From UBA668 sp963720695 (GTDB taxonomy: Bacteria; Actinomycetota; Acidimicrobiia; Acidimicrobiales; Ilumatobacteraceae), in assembly GCA_963720695.1 (NCBI GenBank), contig CAVRGG010000001.1:124001-188000 (forward strand): a DNA stretch of 64,000 nt, read 5' to 3'. Shown here one piece after another: positions 9,084-17,596 of this stretch. The position numbers and the translations under genes were made by a program. A model generated the notes under the pieces. That model worked only from the letters and a program-made list of their open reading frames with translations, did no database searches and had not been told where the DNA came from. Position 1 is the first letter of the stretch. Every line of letters starts with the position of its first letter.

Positions 9084-11069
9084 ATGCTTCGGAGAATGAA
9101 GATCGGCGGGCGGGTGAACCTCCTGATTGCCGTGCCGCTGCTCGCGTTGATCGCGTTCGCTGCCATCGGGTATGCGGCGCTGCAACGCTCGAGTGTGCGT
9201 GGCGACGAGTACAAGGCGCTGAAACAGGCGCAAGACCTGCGTGCTGACACGTTGCCGCCTCCGGCGAGCCTGCTCGGAGCCTGGGCGGAGGTCAACTTCG
9301 TGGGCGTTCTCGCTGCATCGCCCGACGGGTTCACGCCCGACGTGACCGCCGAGATCAACGCCCACCTGCGCGCCATTGCGGTGCAGCAGCGTCAATTCGA
9401 GGACGCGATGAACTACTGGTCCGACCAGGGTCTCGAACAGCGCGTCGACATCCGGTTCATCCAGATGGGCGGAGATGCGGGCAACAAGTTCTTCGATGCG
9501 GTCAACAATGATCTCAAGCCGGCCGTCGAGTCCGGCGATGCGCAAGCCGTGCTCTCGGTCATCCGGAGCATGGAATGGCGCTACGACCTTCAGCAGACCG
9601 GGGTGACGCGGGCGCTCGACTGGGCAGAGTCCGAAGTGGCCGCACGTGAAGCCAGCACCGACGACTACGTCGGCAAGGTCATCCTCTTCGCCGGCGCCGG
9701 CGCGGCCCTGTTGCTGCTGCTCACCCTGCTGCTGTCCGTCCGTGTCCGCCGCTCGATCGTTCGCCCCATTCGTGCGCTCGCCGCGCAGGCAAAGTCGGTC
9801 GCCACCCGCGACCTTCCCGAAGCCGTGCAGACCGTGCACGAACTGCCGGGGGACGTGCAGGTGCCTCACCTGGCACCCTTCGAGGTGCGCACCAACGACG
9901 AACTCGCCGAGTTGGCGAGCAGCTTCAACTCCGTGCAGGACGCCGCAGTGGACCTCGCTGCCGAACAGGCACTCGCCCGGCGGATCGTCTCGGAGAACCT
10001 GGTCAACATCGCACGTCGCAACCAGAACCTCCTCGGTCGGACGCTCGGCTTCATCTCCACCCTCGAGCAGGGCGAGCGGGACCCGGAGACGTTGGACAAC
10101 CTGTTCCGCATCGACCACCTCACGACTCGCATGCGCCGCAACGCGCAGTCCCTGCTCGTCCTGGCCGGCGCCGAGCCCACTCGACTCTGGTCGCACCCGG
10201 TGCCCATCGGCGACGTGGTTCGTGCCGCGCTGTCCGAGGTGGAGAACTACGGACAGGTCGAACTGGCCGATCTCGGTGACGTGGCGCTGCAGGGCGCCGT
10301 GTCCGGCGAGGTCTCCCACCTCCTCGCCGAACTGCTGGAGAACTCCACGAGCTTCTCGCCGCCGAACAGCCCGGTCACCGTCGTCGGACGCGCCGTGCCC
10401 GATGGTCACCAGCTGGCGATCTTCGACTACGGCCTGGGCATGTCGCCCGACGAGCTCGCCGAGGCGAACCGCCGACTCAACCAGGTGTCGTCGTTCGACC
10501 GTGAGAGCAACAAGATGCTCGGCTTCCAAGTGGTCGCCCGACTCGCCGCTCGTCACGACATCAAGGTGATGCTCACCACCACGCCGGGCGGTACGGGAGT
10601 GACGGCCATCGTGCGGATGCCAAAGTCGATTCTCGAGCCGGCGCACGCACCGGTCGAGGAAGCGCCGGTCAGCGACCTGCCGGCGGCCTCGGCACTCCTC
10701 ACTGCTCCGCTGCCGGTCGTCGCACCGATGGCGGTGGTACCGGTCACCATGGAGAACATCGAACCCGCTCGTCCGTCGGAGATGTCCGACGAAGCACTGT
10801 GGGCATCGATGCACTCTGCATCGGCCAACGATGCGCCGGTCACCATCGAACAGCCGGTACACATGGCCGACGTCGTCACCGAGACGGCTGTCGCAGAGGC
10901 AGCTCCCTCGTCGGGCCTCACGAAGCGAGTGCGCGGTGCGCAAATGCCCGATCTCGGATCGGCGCAGCTCGAGCCGACATCGGTACGCGAGGCGGACGAG
11001 GTGCGCAGCACTCTGGCCAGCCTGCAGCGTGGTCTCGATCTCGGCCGCCAGCACGGCGCCGACGAGTGA
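9084..11069 (+). CDS. Conservon sensor protein (CvnA-like: NIT domain, HAMP, histidine-kinase-type ATPase)
   Basis: A 661-residue membrane sensor. The first TM helix is at about 13-32. An extracytoplasmic helical NIT-type domain covers 40-190, the second TM helix 198-218, and a HAMP-like segment 220-290. The helical segment ARRNQNLLGRTLGFISTLEQ leads to IDHLTTRMRRN, with His345 in the place of the DHp histidine. The ATPase domain shows LLENSTSFSPP (N box, about 418) and DYGLGM (G1 box, about 448). The C-terminal 130 residues are low-complexity. This is the CvnA architecture of Streptomyces conservons, and three partner genes follow. Phosphotransfer by these proteins is not well established. 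An alternative ATG lies four codons downstream. Confidence 0.92.
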   Translation: MLRRMKIGGRVNLLIAVPLLALIAFAAIGYAALQRSSVRGDEYKALKQAQDLRADTLPPPASLLGAWAEVNFVGVLAASPDGFTPDVTAEINAHLRAIAVQQRQFEDAMNYWSDQGLEQRVDIRFIQMGGDAGNKFFDAVNNDLKPAVESGDAQAVLSVIRSMEWRYDLQQTGVTRALDWAESEVAAREASTDDYVGKVILFAGAGAALLLLLTLLLSVRVRRSIVRPIRALAAQAKSVATRDLPEAVQTVHELPGDVQVPHLAPFEVRTNDELAELASSFNSVQDAAVDLAAEQALARRIVSENLVNIARRNQNLLGRTLGFISTLEQGERDPETLDNLFRIDHLTTRMRRNAQSLLVLAGAEPTRLWSHPVPIGDVVRAALSEVENYGQVELADLGDVALQGAVSGEVSHLLAELLENSTSFSPPNSPVTVVGRAVPDGHQLAIFDYGLGMSPDELAEANRRLNQVSSFDRESNKMLGFQVVARLAARHDIKVMLTTTPGGTGVTAIVRMPKSILEPAHAPVEEAPVSDLPAASALLTAPLPVVAPMAVVPVTMENIEPARPSEMSDEALWASMHSASANDAPVTIEQPVHMADVVTETAVAEAAPSSGLTKRVRGAQMPDLGSAQLEPTSVREADEVRSTLASLQRGLDLGRQHGADE

Positions 11070-11099
11070 CCCGGTCGACGAGGAACGGAGACGTCCCCC

Positions 11100-11522
11100 A
11101 TGTCACTCTCTGATCAGGCGAACAACGTCAACTGGCTGATGGCCAACTTCGTCCGCAGCACCCCCGGTGTGGAGCAGGCGATCGCCGTCTCCTCCGATGG
11201 ACTGCTGATCGCGATGAGCTCGCACCTCGAGCGGGCCTCGGCGGACAAGCTCGCAGCCATCATCACCGGCATGCGTGCCCTGGCCCACGGCGCCGGCGGC
11301 GAACTCGGCAAGGGGCAGGTCCTGCAGGTGCTCGTCGAGATGGCCAACGCCTATCTCTTCGTCAGCGCGATCTCCGGTGGCTCGACGCTCGGCGTCGTGG
11401 CGGCCCGCGAATGCGACCTCGGTCTCGTCGGCTACGAGATCACCCTGCTCGTGGACCGCGTGGGTCCTCAACTCACTCCTGCGCTCATCTCCGAGCTCAA
11501 GAACGCATTGGTCGCGGTGTGA
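11100..11522 (+). CDS. Roadblock/LC7 protein of the conservon (CvnB-like)
   Basis: The 140-residue protein is a single roadblock/LC7 domain: NWLMANFVRSTPGVEQAIAV, SSDGLLIAMS, DKLAAIITGMRALA and NAYLFVSAISGGSTLGV are the typical helix and strand units. Bacterial roadblock proteins bind MglA/CvnD-type GTPases and modulate nucleotide cycling. It begins 30 bp after the sensor stop with a GGAACGGAGA ribosome site and ends one base before the DUF742 gene start, so it is part of a tight operon. Confidence 0.93.
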   Translation: MSLSDQANNVNWLMANFVRSTPGVEQAIAVSSDGLLIAMSSHLERASADKLAAIITGMRALAHGAGGELGKGQVLQVLVEMANAYLFVSAISGGSTLGVVAARECDLGLVGYEITLLVDRVGPQLTPALISELKNALVAV

Positions 11523-11523
11523 C

Positions 11524-11961
11524 ATGGACGTCCCGGACAGCGATGAGACCCAGGTGACGCTCGTCCGACCGTTCATCGATCGTGCCCGTCCGTTGCGAGC
11601 CCCGGCTTCGTCCGAGGAGCTCGAACATGGCGCCGCCGTGCGTGCCTACGCGATGACCGGAGGTCGTTCGCGGGCGTCGGTGCATCTCGAGTTCGAGACG
11701 ATGCTCCAGGCCACCGCCACCGGACGAGGCGCCGTCAAGGTCTCGAAGTTCGAACGCGCCGACATCCTCCGCCTTTGCGTCACCGAGACGCTGTCGGTCG
11801 CGGAGCTCAGCGCTCGGCTGAATGTGCCGATCGGGGTCGTTCGCGTCGTGGCCGCCGACCTGTTGTCCGAAGATCTGTTGGAAGCGTTCCATCCGAGCAC
11901 CAACGTCGCCGACGACGTGCTCCTCATCACAAGGTTGATCGCCGGTGTCCGTGCTCTCTGA
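11524..11961 (+). CDS. DUF742 protein of the conservon (CvnC-like)
   Basis: This 145-residue protein has the DUF742 pattern. An N-terminal segment VTLVRPFIDR ends in a variable linker. A winged-helix-like region follows: DILRLCVTETLSVAELSARL, then NVPIGVVRVVAADLL. The DUF742 protein is the third member of every conservon and may be a DNA-binding or adaptor subunit, though this is poorly characterised. Its first codon follows the roadblock stop by one base, and its end overlaps the GTPase gene by 17 bp. Translational coupling is likely. Confidence 0.9.
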   Translation: MDVPDSDETQVTLVRPFIDRARPLRAPASSEELEHGAAVRAYAMTGGRSRASVHLEFETMLQATATGRGAVKVSKFERADILRLCVTETLSVAELSARLNVPIGVVRVVAADLLSEDLLEAFHPSTNVADDVLLITRLIAGVRAL

Positions 11962-12550
11962 CGCTCCCGCCCGCCCCGCCCCGACGGGTCCGATCCCGGT
12001 CAAGATCGTCATCGCCGGTGGTTTCGGCGTGGGGAAGACCACCTTCGTCGGCGCGATCTCCGACATCGCCCCCCTCACCACCGAGGCGGCGATGACCAGC
12101 TACAGCGAGGGCGTGGACAACGTCGGCGAGGTGACGACCAAGACCACGACGACCGTCGCGATGGACTTCGGGCGCGTCGCCGTCGACAACGCGATCGTGC
12201 TCTACCTGTTCGGGACTCCCGGGCAGGATCGCTTCGGCTTCATGTGGAACGACCTGATCCAAGGCGCGCTCGGTGCGGTCGTGCTCGTCGACAGCCGTCG
12301 CATCGAGGACTCGTTCCCGGCGCTCGACTACTTCGAGAGCAGGGCGGTGCCCTTCGTCGTCGCCATCAACCGCTTCGGCGGCAACATGTTCCACACGGTC
12401 GAAGAGGTCCGCGAGGCATTGTCGATCGCGAGCAACGTGCCCGTGGTGACCACCGACGCCCGTGGGCGCAGCGCCGTCAAGGAGACGGTGCTGAGCCTGC
12501 TCGACGTCGTGCTCAGCCGAGCGTTGTCACGCACTCGCGACGGCAACTGA
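11945..12550 (+). CDS. Conservon small GTPase (CvnD-like)
   Basis: A 201-residue Ras-like, MglA-related nucleotide-binding protein. The P-loop GGFGVGKTT is at residues 25-33, a threonine-rich switch I region (TTKTTTTVAMDFG) follows, and switch II is FGTPGQDRF. The base-recognition motif reads INRFGG instead of the canonical NKxD, which is usual for this subgroup. The GTG start overlaps the DUF742 gene by 17 bp. In Streptomyces, CvnD switches with CvnB and works with CvnA at the membrane in development and metabolism. The same circuitry is inferred here. Confidence 0.92.
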   Translation: MSVLSDAPARPAPTGPIPVKIVIAGGFGVGKTTFVGAISDIAPLTTEAAMTSYSEGVDNVGEVTTKTTTTVAMDFGRVAVDNAIVLYLFGTPGQDRFGFMWNDLIQGALGAVVLVDSRRIEDSFPALDYFESRAVPFVVAINRFGGNMFHTVEEVREALSIASNVPVVTTDARGRSAVKETVLSLLDVVLSRALSRTRDGN

Positions 12551-12571
12551 TCGCCGCTCGCCGGGCGAGCG

Positions 12572-12925
12572 TCACCAGAGCTGCAGTTGTTCCCAGGTGA
12601 TCGCGACGTCGCTCACCGTCTGCCAGCTGAGACGGCCCCGGCTGCCGGGTCGGCGCACCTCGACGCGCTCGGGCCGAAGACTGCGCGCGCCACCGTTCGC
12701 ATCGAACACGGTGATGCTCCCGTCGATGGCGACTCCCGACATCTTCCCCGAGAACCAACGTCCCCCTTCCGCCTTGCGGAAGCGCACCGGCTCTCCGGAT
12801 CGCAGACCCAGTCGTTGCAGCGTGACGGTGTCGATCACGCCCGGGCCCCGCGGAGTTCCATCCGGCGATCGTAGGCCGTTCGGCACATCCGAACCCGGAA
12901 CCGAAGTCGCTCCGGTACCATGCAC
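12572..12925 (-). CDS. Hypothetical small protein, start uncertain
   Basis: A 117-residue frame with sensible composition in its last 90 residues (VTLQRLGLRSGEPVRFRKA, SGKMSGVAIDGSITVFDANG). It reads as short beta-strands, perhaps a small barrel. The first 30 residues are glycine/proline-rich, so the GTG at 12838, giving 88 residues, is an alternative start. It is convergent with the conservon GTPase and divergent from the 55-residue gene. I do not recognise a family. It could still be a non-coding frame. Confidence 0.45.
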   Translation of the reverse strand: MHGTGATSVPGSDVPNGLRSPDGTPRGPGVIDTVTLQRLGLRSGEPVRFRKAEGGRWFSGKMSGVAIDGSITVFDANGGARSLRPERVEVRRPGSRGRLSWQTVSDVAITWEQLQLW

Positions 12926-12986
12926 TCCGGAGCCGAGTCGCGCGAGATACGGTCGTGACAGGATCCCGTCTGCGAAGGAGACCCCG

Positions 12987-13154
12987 ATGACCGAGACCAA
13001 CGAAGCCGTCATCAACGAAGCGCTGAGCGTCATCGACAAAGCGCTGTCGCAGATGATGAGTCGCGAGTTGGTCTCCTCCGGTGAGATCACCGACGTGCTG
13101 CTCGATGTGCGCACGTTGCTCACCATGCCGGCTCCCGTCGCCGCGGAAGCCTGA
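12987..13154 (+). CDS. 55-residue helical protein downstream of the conservon
   Basis: A very small gene supported by a textbook ribosome site (GCGAAGGAG, five bases before the ATG) and clean codon use. The product, starting MTETNEAVINEALSVIDKAL, is predicted to be two or three amphipathic helices with no membrane segment: AVINEALSVIDKALSQMM, then SGEITDVLLDVRTLL. It stops 3 bp from the convergent wax-ester synthase stop. Function is unknown. The size and helical character would suit a binding partner or regulator, possibly of the adjacent signalling operon. Confidence 0.7.
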   Translation: MTETNEAVINEALSVIDKALSQMMSRELVSSGEITDVLLDVRTLLTMPAPVAAEA

Positions 13155-13157
13155 TCC

Positions 13158-14546
13158 TCAGACCGCCAGCAGGTCCTTGAACGCGCGCTCCAGGCAGCGC
13201 CGCAGCAACTCCGGGTCGGTGACCGCCTCGCGGTCGATGTTCACGCCCATGTCGAGGCTGTGGTTGTAGCTCAACAGGGTGAGGTTGAACGCCACGCCCC
13301 CGAGCGGTCCGACGGGGTAGTTCTCCAGCACCTCGGCACCTGCGAGATACAGCGGCACCGGTGCGCCGCGCACGTTGCTGGTCGCGAAGTCGACCGTCTG
13401 CGCCTGCTGGCGGGCGAGACGGGTGATGAGACTGGTGGGCAGGGTGGCCGCGACGGCGGCGAGCGTCTCCAGCGACGCGGTGGCGCTGGCTTCCTTGGCG
13501 GCCCCGGCCGCGGCCTGGATGGCAGTGAACCGATCGCCGATGGGCATGTCGCCGGTCGGCACGAGCATCCGGGCCAGCGAGAACGCGTTCGCCCCGGACG
13601 ACTCGGTGCGGGTGCTGATGGCCATGCTCGAGCGCAGTTCCTCGACCGGGCTGCCCATCTCGCGGTGGTAGCGACCGGCGGCCTCGGCGGCGGCGGTGAG
13701 GAAGGCCGTGTTGAGGGTGCCGCCGAGTCGTTTCGCTGCTTCCCGCGTCGCTCCGAACGGAGCCCGCAGGACTTCCATCTGGCGACGGAGTGAGCGGGAG
13801 GTCCACAGCGGCGAGCGTGCTGCCTCGGTGTCGCCGAGTTGCTGCAGCACACCGCGGACGGTGTCGGCGGCGGCGCTGCCTGCTTCGGGAATGCTCGCAG
13901 GGTCGGCCAGCAACTCCTTGATCTGCTTCATCATGCCGATCGGCATCCGCAGGCTGCCGTTGATCAGGTCGCGCCACAGGTCCGAGGACGGCGGCTCGGG
14001 GCTGGCCGCTTCGGCAGCGGCGATGACGTCGGGGTCGATCGGCGGCGGCTCGGGGGCGTCGCGCTGCAGGTCGAGGAACTGCATCGACAACTGGACCCCG
14101 CCCTCCCCGTCGACGATGGTGTGGTGCAACTTCTCGATCAACGCGCTCTTGCCGCCACGGAGCCCGTCGACCACGACGAACTGCCACAGCGGCCGGGTGC
14201 GGTCGTAGGCGTCGCAGGCGATCAGGCTGGCCAGGTCGAGCAGTTGGCGCATCGAGCCCGGCTTGGGCAACGAGAGATGGCGGACGTGGTAGTGCAGATC
14301 GAAGTTCGAGTCGTCGACCCACATCGGCGGCGAGATGTTGACCGGTGCCGGCTGCACGCGCTGGCGGAGTCGCGGCACTGCATAGGTGGCCCGGTCCATT
14401 CGGCGCAGCAACATCTGGAAATCGGGTGGGCGATCGAGCAACGTGACGTTCGCGAAGGTGGAGCTGAGGTGCGGGTCCTTCTCGAGGCGCCACATGAGGC
14501 CCTCGGCGTCGCTCATCTTGCGGTCGAAACGCGGGAGGTCGGCCAT
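13158..14546 (-). CDS. Wax ester synthase / diacylglycerol acyltransferase (WS/DGAT)
   Basis: This 462-residue enzyme transfers acyl chains from acyl-CoA to diacylglycerol or fatty alcohol, making storage triacylglycerol or wax. The catalytic HHxxxDG motif is present as HHTIVDG at about 141-147, inside the condensation-domain fold. The family start MSDAEGLMWRLEKDP is also clear, as is the PLWQFVVVDGL strand before the active site. Length matches the family (about 450-480). The ATG is the first in frame after a short gap to the PAP2 phosphatase gene on the same strand, so the lipid genes may be cotranscribed. Confidence 0.93.
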   Translation of the reverse strand: MADLPRFDRKMSDAEGLMWRLEKDPHLSSTFANVTLLDRPPDFQMLLRRMDRATYAVPRLRQRVQPAPVNISPPMWVDDSNFDLHYHVRHLSLPKPGSMRQLLDLASLIACDAYDRTRPLWQFVVVDGLRGGKSALIEKLHHTIVDGEGGVQLSMQFLDLQRDAPEPPPIDPDVIAAAEAASPEPPSSDLWRDLINGSLRMPIGMMKQIKELLADPASIPEAGSAAADTVRGVLQQLGDTEAARSPLWTSRSLRRQMEVLRAPFGATREAAKRLGGTLNTAFLTAAAEAAGRYHREMGSPVEELRSSMAISTRTESSGANAFSLARMLVPTGDMPIGDRFTAIQAAAGAAKEASATASLETLAAVAATLPTSLITRLARQQAQTVDFATSNVRGAPVPLYLAGAEVLENYPVGPLGGVAFNLTLLSYNHSLDMGVNIDREAVTDPELLRRCLERAFKDLLAV

Positions 14547-14570
14547 GGGGCGAGGCTACCGCGTCCCTGG

Positions 14571-15113
14571 TCAGCCCACCGCGGCGAGGACGGCGCGGGC
14601 CACCTGACCAAGCGCCAGACCGACCACGGCGCCGGCCACCACATCGGACGGGTGGTGGATGCGGACGTAGGCGCGACTGGTTGCGACGACGCCGGCGAGA
14701 CCGAACCACAACGGTGCCGACCGTGCGCCACCCCACGTGGTGAGCACGGTCGCCGCGAAGAAGGCCGACGAGGCGTGACCACTCGGAAAGCTGCTCGTGG
14801 AGGGCGTGCGAACCCGGAAGCGGGGATCGCCGGACTCGGTGGGGCGGGTGCGCCGGAAGAGACGCTTGATGCCCTGGTTGACGAGGAGGCTCTCGGCGCC
14901 GATGAGCGCCGAGAACACGAACGCCTGCTGGGCGTGGTGTTCGCTGGTGAGGCCACGGGTCGCGCCGACGATGTGCCAGATGAGGCTGTGGTCGCCGAGC
15001 TCACTCGCCGTCGTGAACACGGTGTCGGCGACGCGGTGGCCGCGGAGCCGCTCGAGCTGCGCATCCGCCCACTCGTCGAAGGAGGTGACCCTGGGGTGCT
15101 CCAACAGGTTCAT
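14571..15113 (-). CDS. PAP2-superfamily phosphatase (phosphatidic-acid or polyprenyl-diphosphate type)
   Basis: A 180-residue PAP2 protein with all three motifs: KRLFRRTRP near residue 83, PSGHAS near 110 with the catalytic histidine, and SRAYVRIHHPSDV near 146. Hydrophobic stretches around the motifs suggest a small integral membrane phosphatase. The substrate could be phosphatidate, which would feed the adjacent WS/DGAT enzyme with diacylglycerol; that link is inference from neighbourhood. Its ATG overlaps the TGA of the upstream nuclease gene (ATGA), implying translational coupling. Confidence 0.9.
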   Translation of the reverse strand: MNLLEHPRVTSFDEWADAQLERLRGHRVADTVFTTASELGDHSLIWHIVGATRGLTSEHHAQQAFVFSALIGAESLLVNQGIKRLFRRTRPTESGDPRFRVRTPSTSSFPSGHASSAFFAATVLTTWGGARSAPLWFGLAGVVATSRAYVRIHHPSDVVAGAVVGLALGQVARAVLAAVG

Positions 15114-15932
15114 GCGGCGGCCGGGGGCCGGAAACGCACCGGGGCTTCGACCGCAGCCAGCTCGGGCTGTCCGCCGAACGCCGGGCACCACGGCTGGAAC
15201 GCGCAGGAGGTGCACAGGGCACCCTGCTTGGGACGGAAATCGCCGGTCTGGCACGCCTTCTCCACGGCCTTCCACACGGCGGTGGTGCGCGTGGTGAGGA
15301 ACTTGACCGACTGCGCCGACGGGGTGGCGGTGATGACCTCGCCCGTACGGAGGTACATCAGGCGGATGGCCACCGGCCGCCGACCGAGCACCTCGCTGCA
15401 CAGGAACGAGTAGAAGTGCACGCCCGCGAGACGGCTCTGCTCGTACTTCACGCCGGGGGCTCTGCCGGTCTTGTAGTCGGTGACGACGAGCTCGCCGTCG
15501 GCGTCGAGTTCCAGCCGGTCGATGATGCCGCGCAACGCGAGCGAACCCACCTGCGCCTCCAACCGGAGCTCGAGGCCGATGTCGCGGATGGCGGTGGGGT
15601 CCTCCATGGCGAAGTAGGACTCGACCAGGGTCCAGGCGTCGTCGAAGAACACCTGCGCCTGCCGCTCGTCGAGGCCGAGCATGGTGAAGTCGGGGTCGGT
15701 CAGGTACTCGGACACGGCCTGCGCGAAGGCGACCTGCGCCGCGGCCTGCGTGCGTTGCTCGTTGCGGCTGCATGAAGAGCAGCTCGAGCACGCGGTGGAC
15801 CAGCGAACCCTTGGTGGCGTGGGGACTTGGCGGCTCGGGGAGCTTCTCGATGCTGGCGAAGCGGAACGCCATGGGACAGGAGAGAAAGGCCTCGACCCGG
15901 CTGGGAGACAGGCTGGTGGGCACCGGGTACAT
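15110..15932 (-). pseudogene. RecB/Cas4-like PD-(D/E)XK nuclease with cysteine cluster, frame interrupted
   Basis: The start MYPVPTSLSPSRVEAFLSCP and the segment TKGSLVHRVLELLFMQ are in one frame. From RNEQRTQAAAQVAFAQ onward the protein continues in another; a surplus base (or two lost) at about 15767 explains it. Repaired length is about 274 residues. GIIDRLELD and VVTDYKTG carry the nuclease aspartates and lysine. Cysteines in FLSCP near the N-terminus and CTSCAFQPWC near the C-terminus match the iron-sulfur 'staple' of AddB/Cas4-type nucleases. It is probably a DNA repair exonuclease. All catalytic parts are present on both sides of the break, so sequence error is a serious possibility. 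Confidence 0.8.
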
Positions 15933-15970
15933 GCCGTCACTGTAGAGAAGGGGTGCGCGAGAGTTGCACC

Positions 15971-16450
15971 ATGTCGTCCGACGAGCAGCTCCCGGGCGTG
16001 GAGCCAGTACAGGGTCTGCTCCCGCCCGACGGGGTTGCCTGGCCGCCGGAGCCAGCCGTCCCGATCGCCCAGCCCGTCGTCGCCGATCTGGGCGCGGGGC
16101 CGACGTCGAGACCGGCCGATGCCCACATCGACGACTGGCGATCGATGCCCGTCGACGCTCCCGCGGGTTATCGGGGCAACCGGTCGGCACCGGTGGGTGC
16201 ATCGGACACCGACGTGTGGTCGGTGGTGTCGTTCGTGACGGCGATGATCGGGTTGCTGCCCTTCCTGTGGTCCACGCCGCTGCTGTCGGTCCTGGCGATC
16301 GCGTTCGGGATCACCGGACGTCGAGCGTGTGCGCTCGACCCGACGCTCCGCGGCGGTCGATGGGCGACGGCGGGTGTGGTGATCGGGGCGCTGACGCTCG
16401 TGCTCGTGGGCGCCCTGCTCGCTGCGGGCCGGCTCACGCTGGGCGTGTGA
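15971..16450 (+). CDS. DUF4190-type small membrane protein
   Basis: The 159-residue protein has a proline-rich cytoplasmic N-terminus (about 75 residues). Two hydrophobic helices follow, VVSFVTAMIGLLPFLWS and WATAGVVIGALTLVLVGALL, joined by an ITGRRACALDPTLRGGRWA loop. The two-helix DUF4190 arrangement is widespread in actinobacteria and has no known function. It is divergent from the nuclease gene, and its 3' end overlaps the convergent alpha/beta hydrolase by 17 bp. Confidence 0.75.
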   Translation: MSSDEQLPGVEPVQGLLPPDGVAWPPEPAVPIAQPVVADLGAGPTSRPADAHIDDWRSMPVDAPAGYRGNRSAPVGASDTDVWSVVSFVTAMIGLLPFLWSTPLLSVLAIAFGITGRRACALDPTLRGGRWATAGVVIGALTLVLVGALLAAGRLTLGV

Positions 16451-17294
16451 GCTCCTGCGCGATGACGTCGGCGACGAGCAGGGGTCGCGCCATCGGTCCG
16501 AAGTGGTCGAGGGCATCGAGCTGCAGGTACCGACCGCGGGGGAGCCGTTCGGCCACCAGCGATGCGATCCGTGACGGTTGCATCTCCTCGACGCGACCGG
16601 ACACGACGAGCACCTCGGTCGTGATCTCGGGCAGGCGGTCCCACGTGTCGTGCGAGCTGCCGGTCAGGAACGTCTCGGCCTCCGTGTCCGGTCGACACTT
16701 GAGGTGGACGCCCTCGTCGTCGGGAGTGAAGCCGTGCACGACGTACGCACGGAGAGCCTCCGGCGTGAAGCTGTTGAGCGGCGGTTTCGAGGCGTAGTTC
16801 TCGATCGCCGCCTCGTACGAGCCGAACGTGGCTCGCCGCCGACGTGCGCCGATCACCATCATGCTCTCGCCGGGTGGGCCAGCGGGCTCGTCGCCGGGCG
16901 TGTCCTCGGGCGGAGGGAACACGATCGGCTCGAACAGCACGAGTCGCCGGAACAGCGACGGCTGTCGGTGCGCGGCCATCAGCAGACAGGCGCCGCCCAT
17001 CGAATGACCGAACGCGTCGATCGGACGACCGTCGTTCATGTCGACCATCCACTGCGCCATGGCATGAGCGTCGTCGCCGTAACGGTGCCAGTCGACGGGG
17101 CCGTCCGGTCGGGGAGTGTCCCCATGCCCTCGGTAGTCGAACGCCACGCTGTGGAAGCGGTCGGCGAGTGCGTGGGCGATCGGTTCGTAGCACCGACCGT
17201 GGAACCCGGTCGCATGGGACATCAGCAGCGGCGCACCGTGACCACCGAGGTCGTGCACCGCGATCTCGACGTCATCGGTCGAGGCGACGATCAT
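16434..17294 (-). CDS. Alpha/beta-fold hydrolase
   Basis: A 286-residue single-domain hydrolase. The oxyanion strand is LLMSHATGFHG, the nucleophile is Ser98 in FGHSMGG, and a late LDALDHFGPM supplies the histidine. There is no signal peptide. Substrate is unknown. The position as third gene after an acyl-CoA dehydrogenase and a LapA-like protein suggests an ester or thioester in lipid metabolism. Its ATG overlaps the stop of the upstream gene in an ATGA arrangement, as does the junction before it. Confidence 0.88.
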   Translation of the reverse strand: MIVASTDDVEIAVHDLGGHGAPLLMSHATGFHGRCYEPIAHALADRFHSVAFDYRGHGDTPRPDGPVDWHRYGDDAHAMAQWMVDMNDGRPIDAFGHSMGGACLLMAAHRQPSLFRRLVLFEPIVFPPPEDTPGDEPAGPPGESMMVIGARRRRATFGSYEAAIENYASKPPLNSFTPEALRAYVVHGFTPDDEGVHLKCRPDTEAETFLTGSSHDTWDRLPEITTEVLVVSGRVEEMQPSRIASLVAERLPRGRYLQLDALDHFGPMARPLLVADVIAQELTRPA

Positions 17295-17596
17295 TCGTCG
17301 TCCTGGACCTTCTTGCCCGTCTTGCCCTTCGCCGCCTTGCGTCGCCTCATGCCCCAGATGACCAGCCGGTCGAGGGCGACGCCGAGCAGCAGTGCGATGA
17401 AGATCGACCACCGAACCGTCGTGTCCCAGGTGAACACCACGAACTTGATCTTGGTCTCGTGGTCGTTGGCGATGATGAAGATCACGATGACGACGGCCAG
17501 GACGATGGCTCCGATGAGCCGTCCGCTCGGCCCGCTGCTGCCGCTCGCGGTCTCGTGGTCGTGATCCTTGGGGAGGTCTTCGTGTTTGAAGCTCAT
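17291..17596 (-). CDS. LapA-domain (DUF1049) small membrane protein
   Basis: The 101-residue protein has a charged histidine-rich N-terminus. A first TM helix, LIGAIVLAVVIVIFIIAND, is followed by the short ETKIKFVVF strand typical of LapA/DUF1049 proteins. A second TM helix (WSIFIALLLGVALDRLVIW) and a basic tail end it. In E. coli, LapA and LapB act in envelope lipid quality control. What the actinobacterial versions do is unknown. It is ATGA-coupled on both sides inside an acyl-CoA dehydrogenase operon. Confidence 0.82.
   Translation of the reverse strand: MSFKHEDLPKDHDHETASGSSGPSGRLIGAIVLAVVIVIFIIANDHETKIKFVVFTWDTTVRWSIFIALLLGVALDRLVIWGMRRRKAAKGKTGKKVQDDE

Noticed and set aside
9021..11054. 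Long open frame of 677 codons opposite the conservon sensor gene
   Set aside because: It mirrors the codon phase of the real gene in GC-rich DNA. Composition is histidine/arginine/glycine-heavy and no domain is recognisable.
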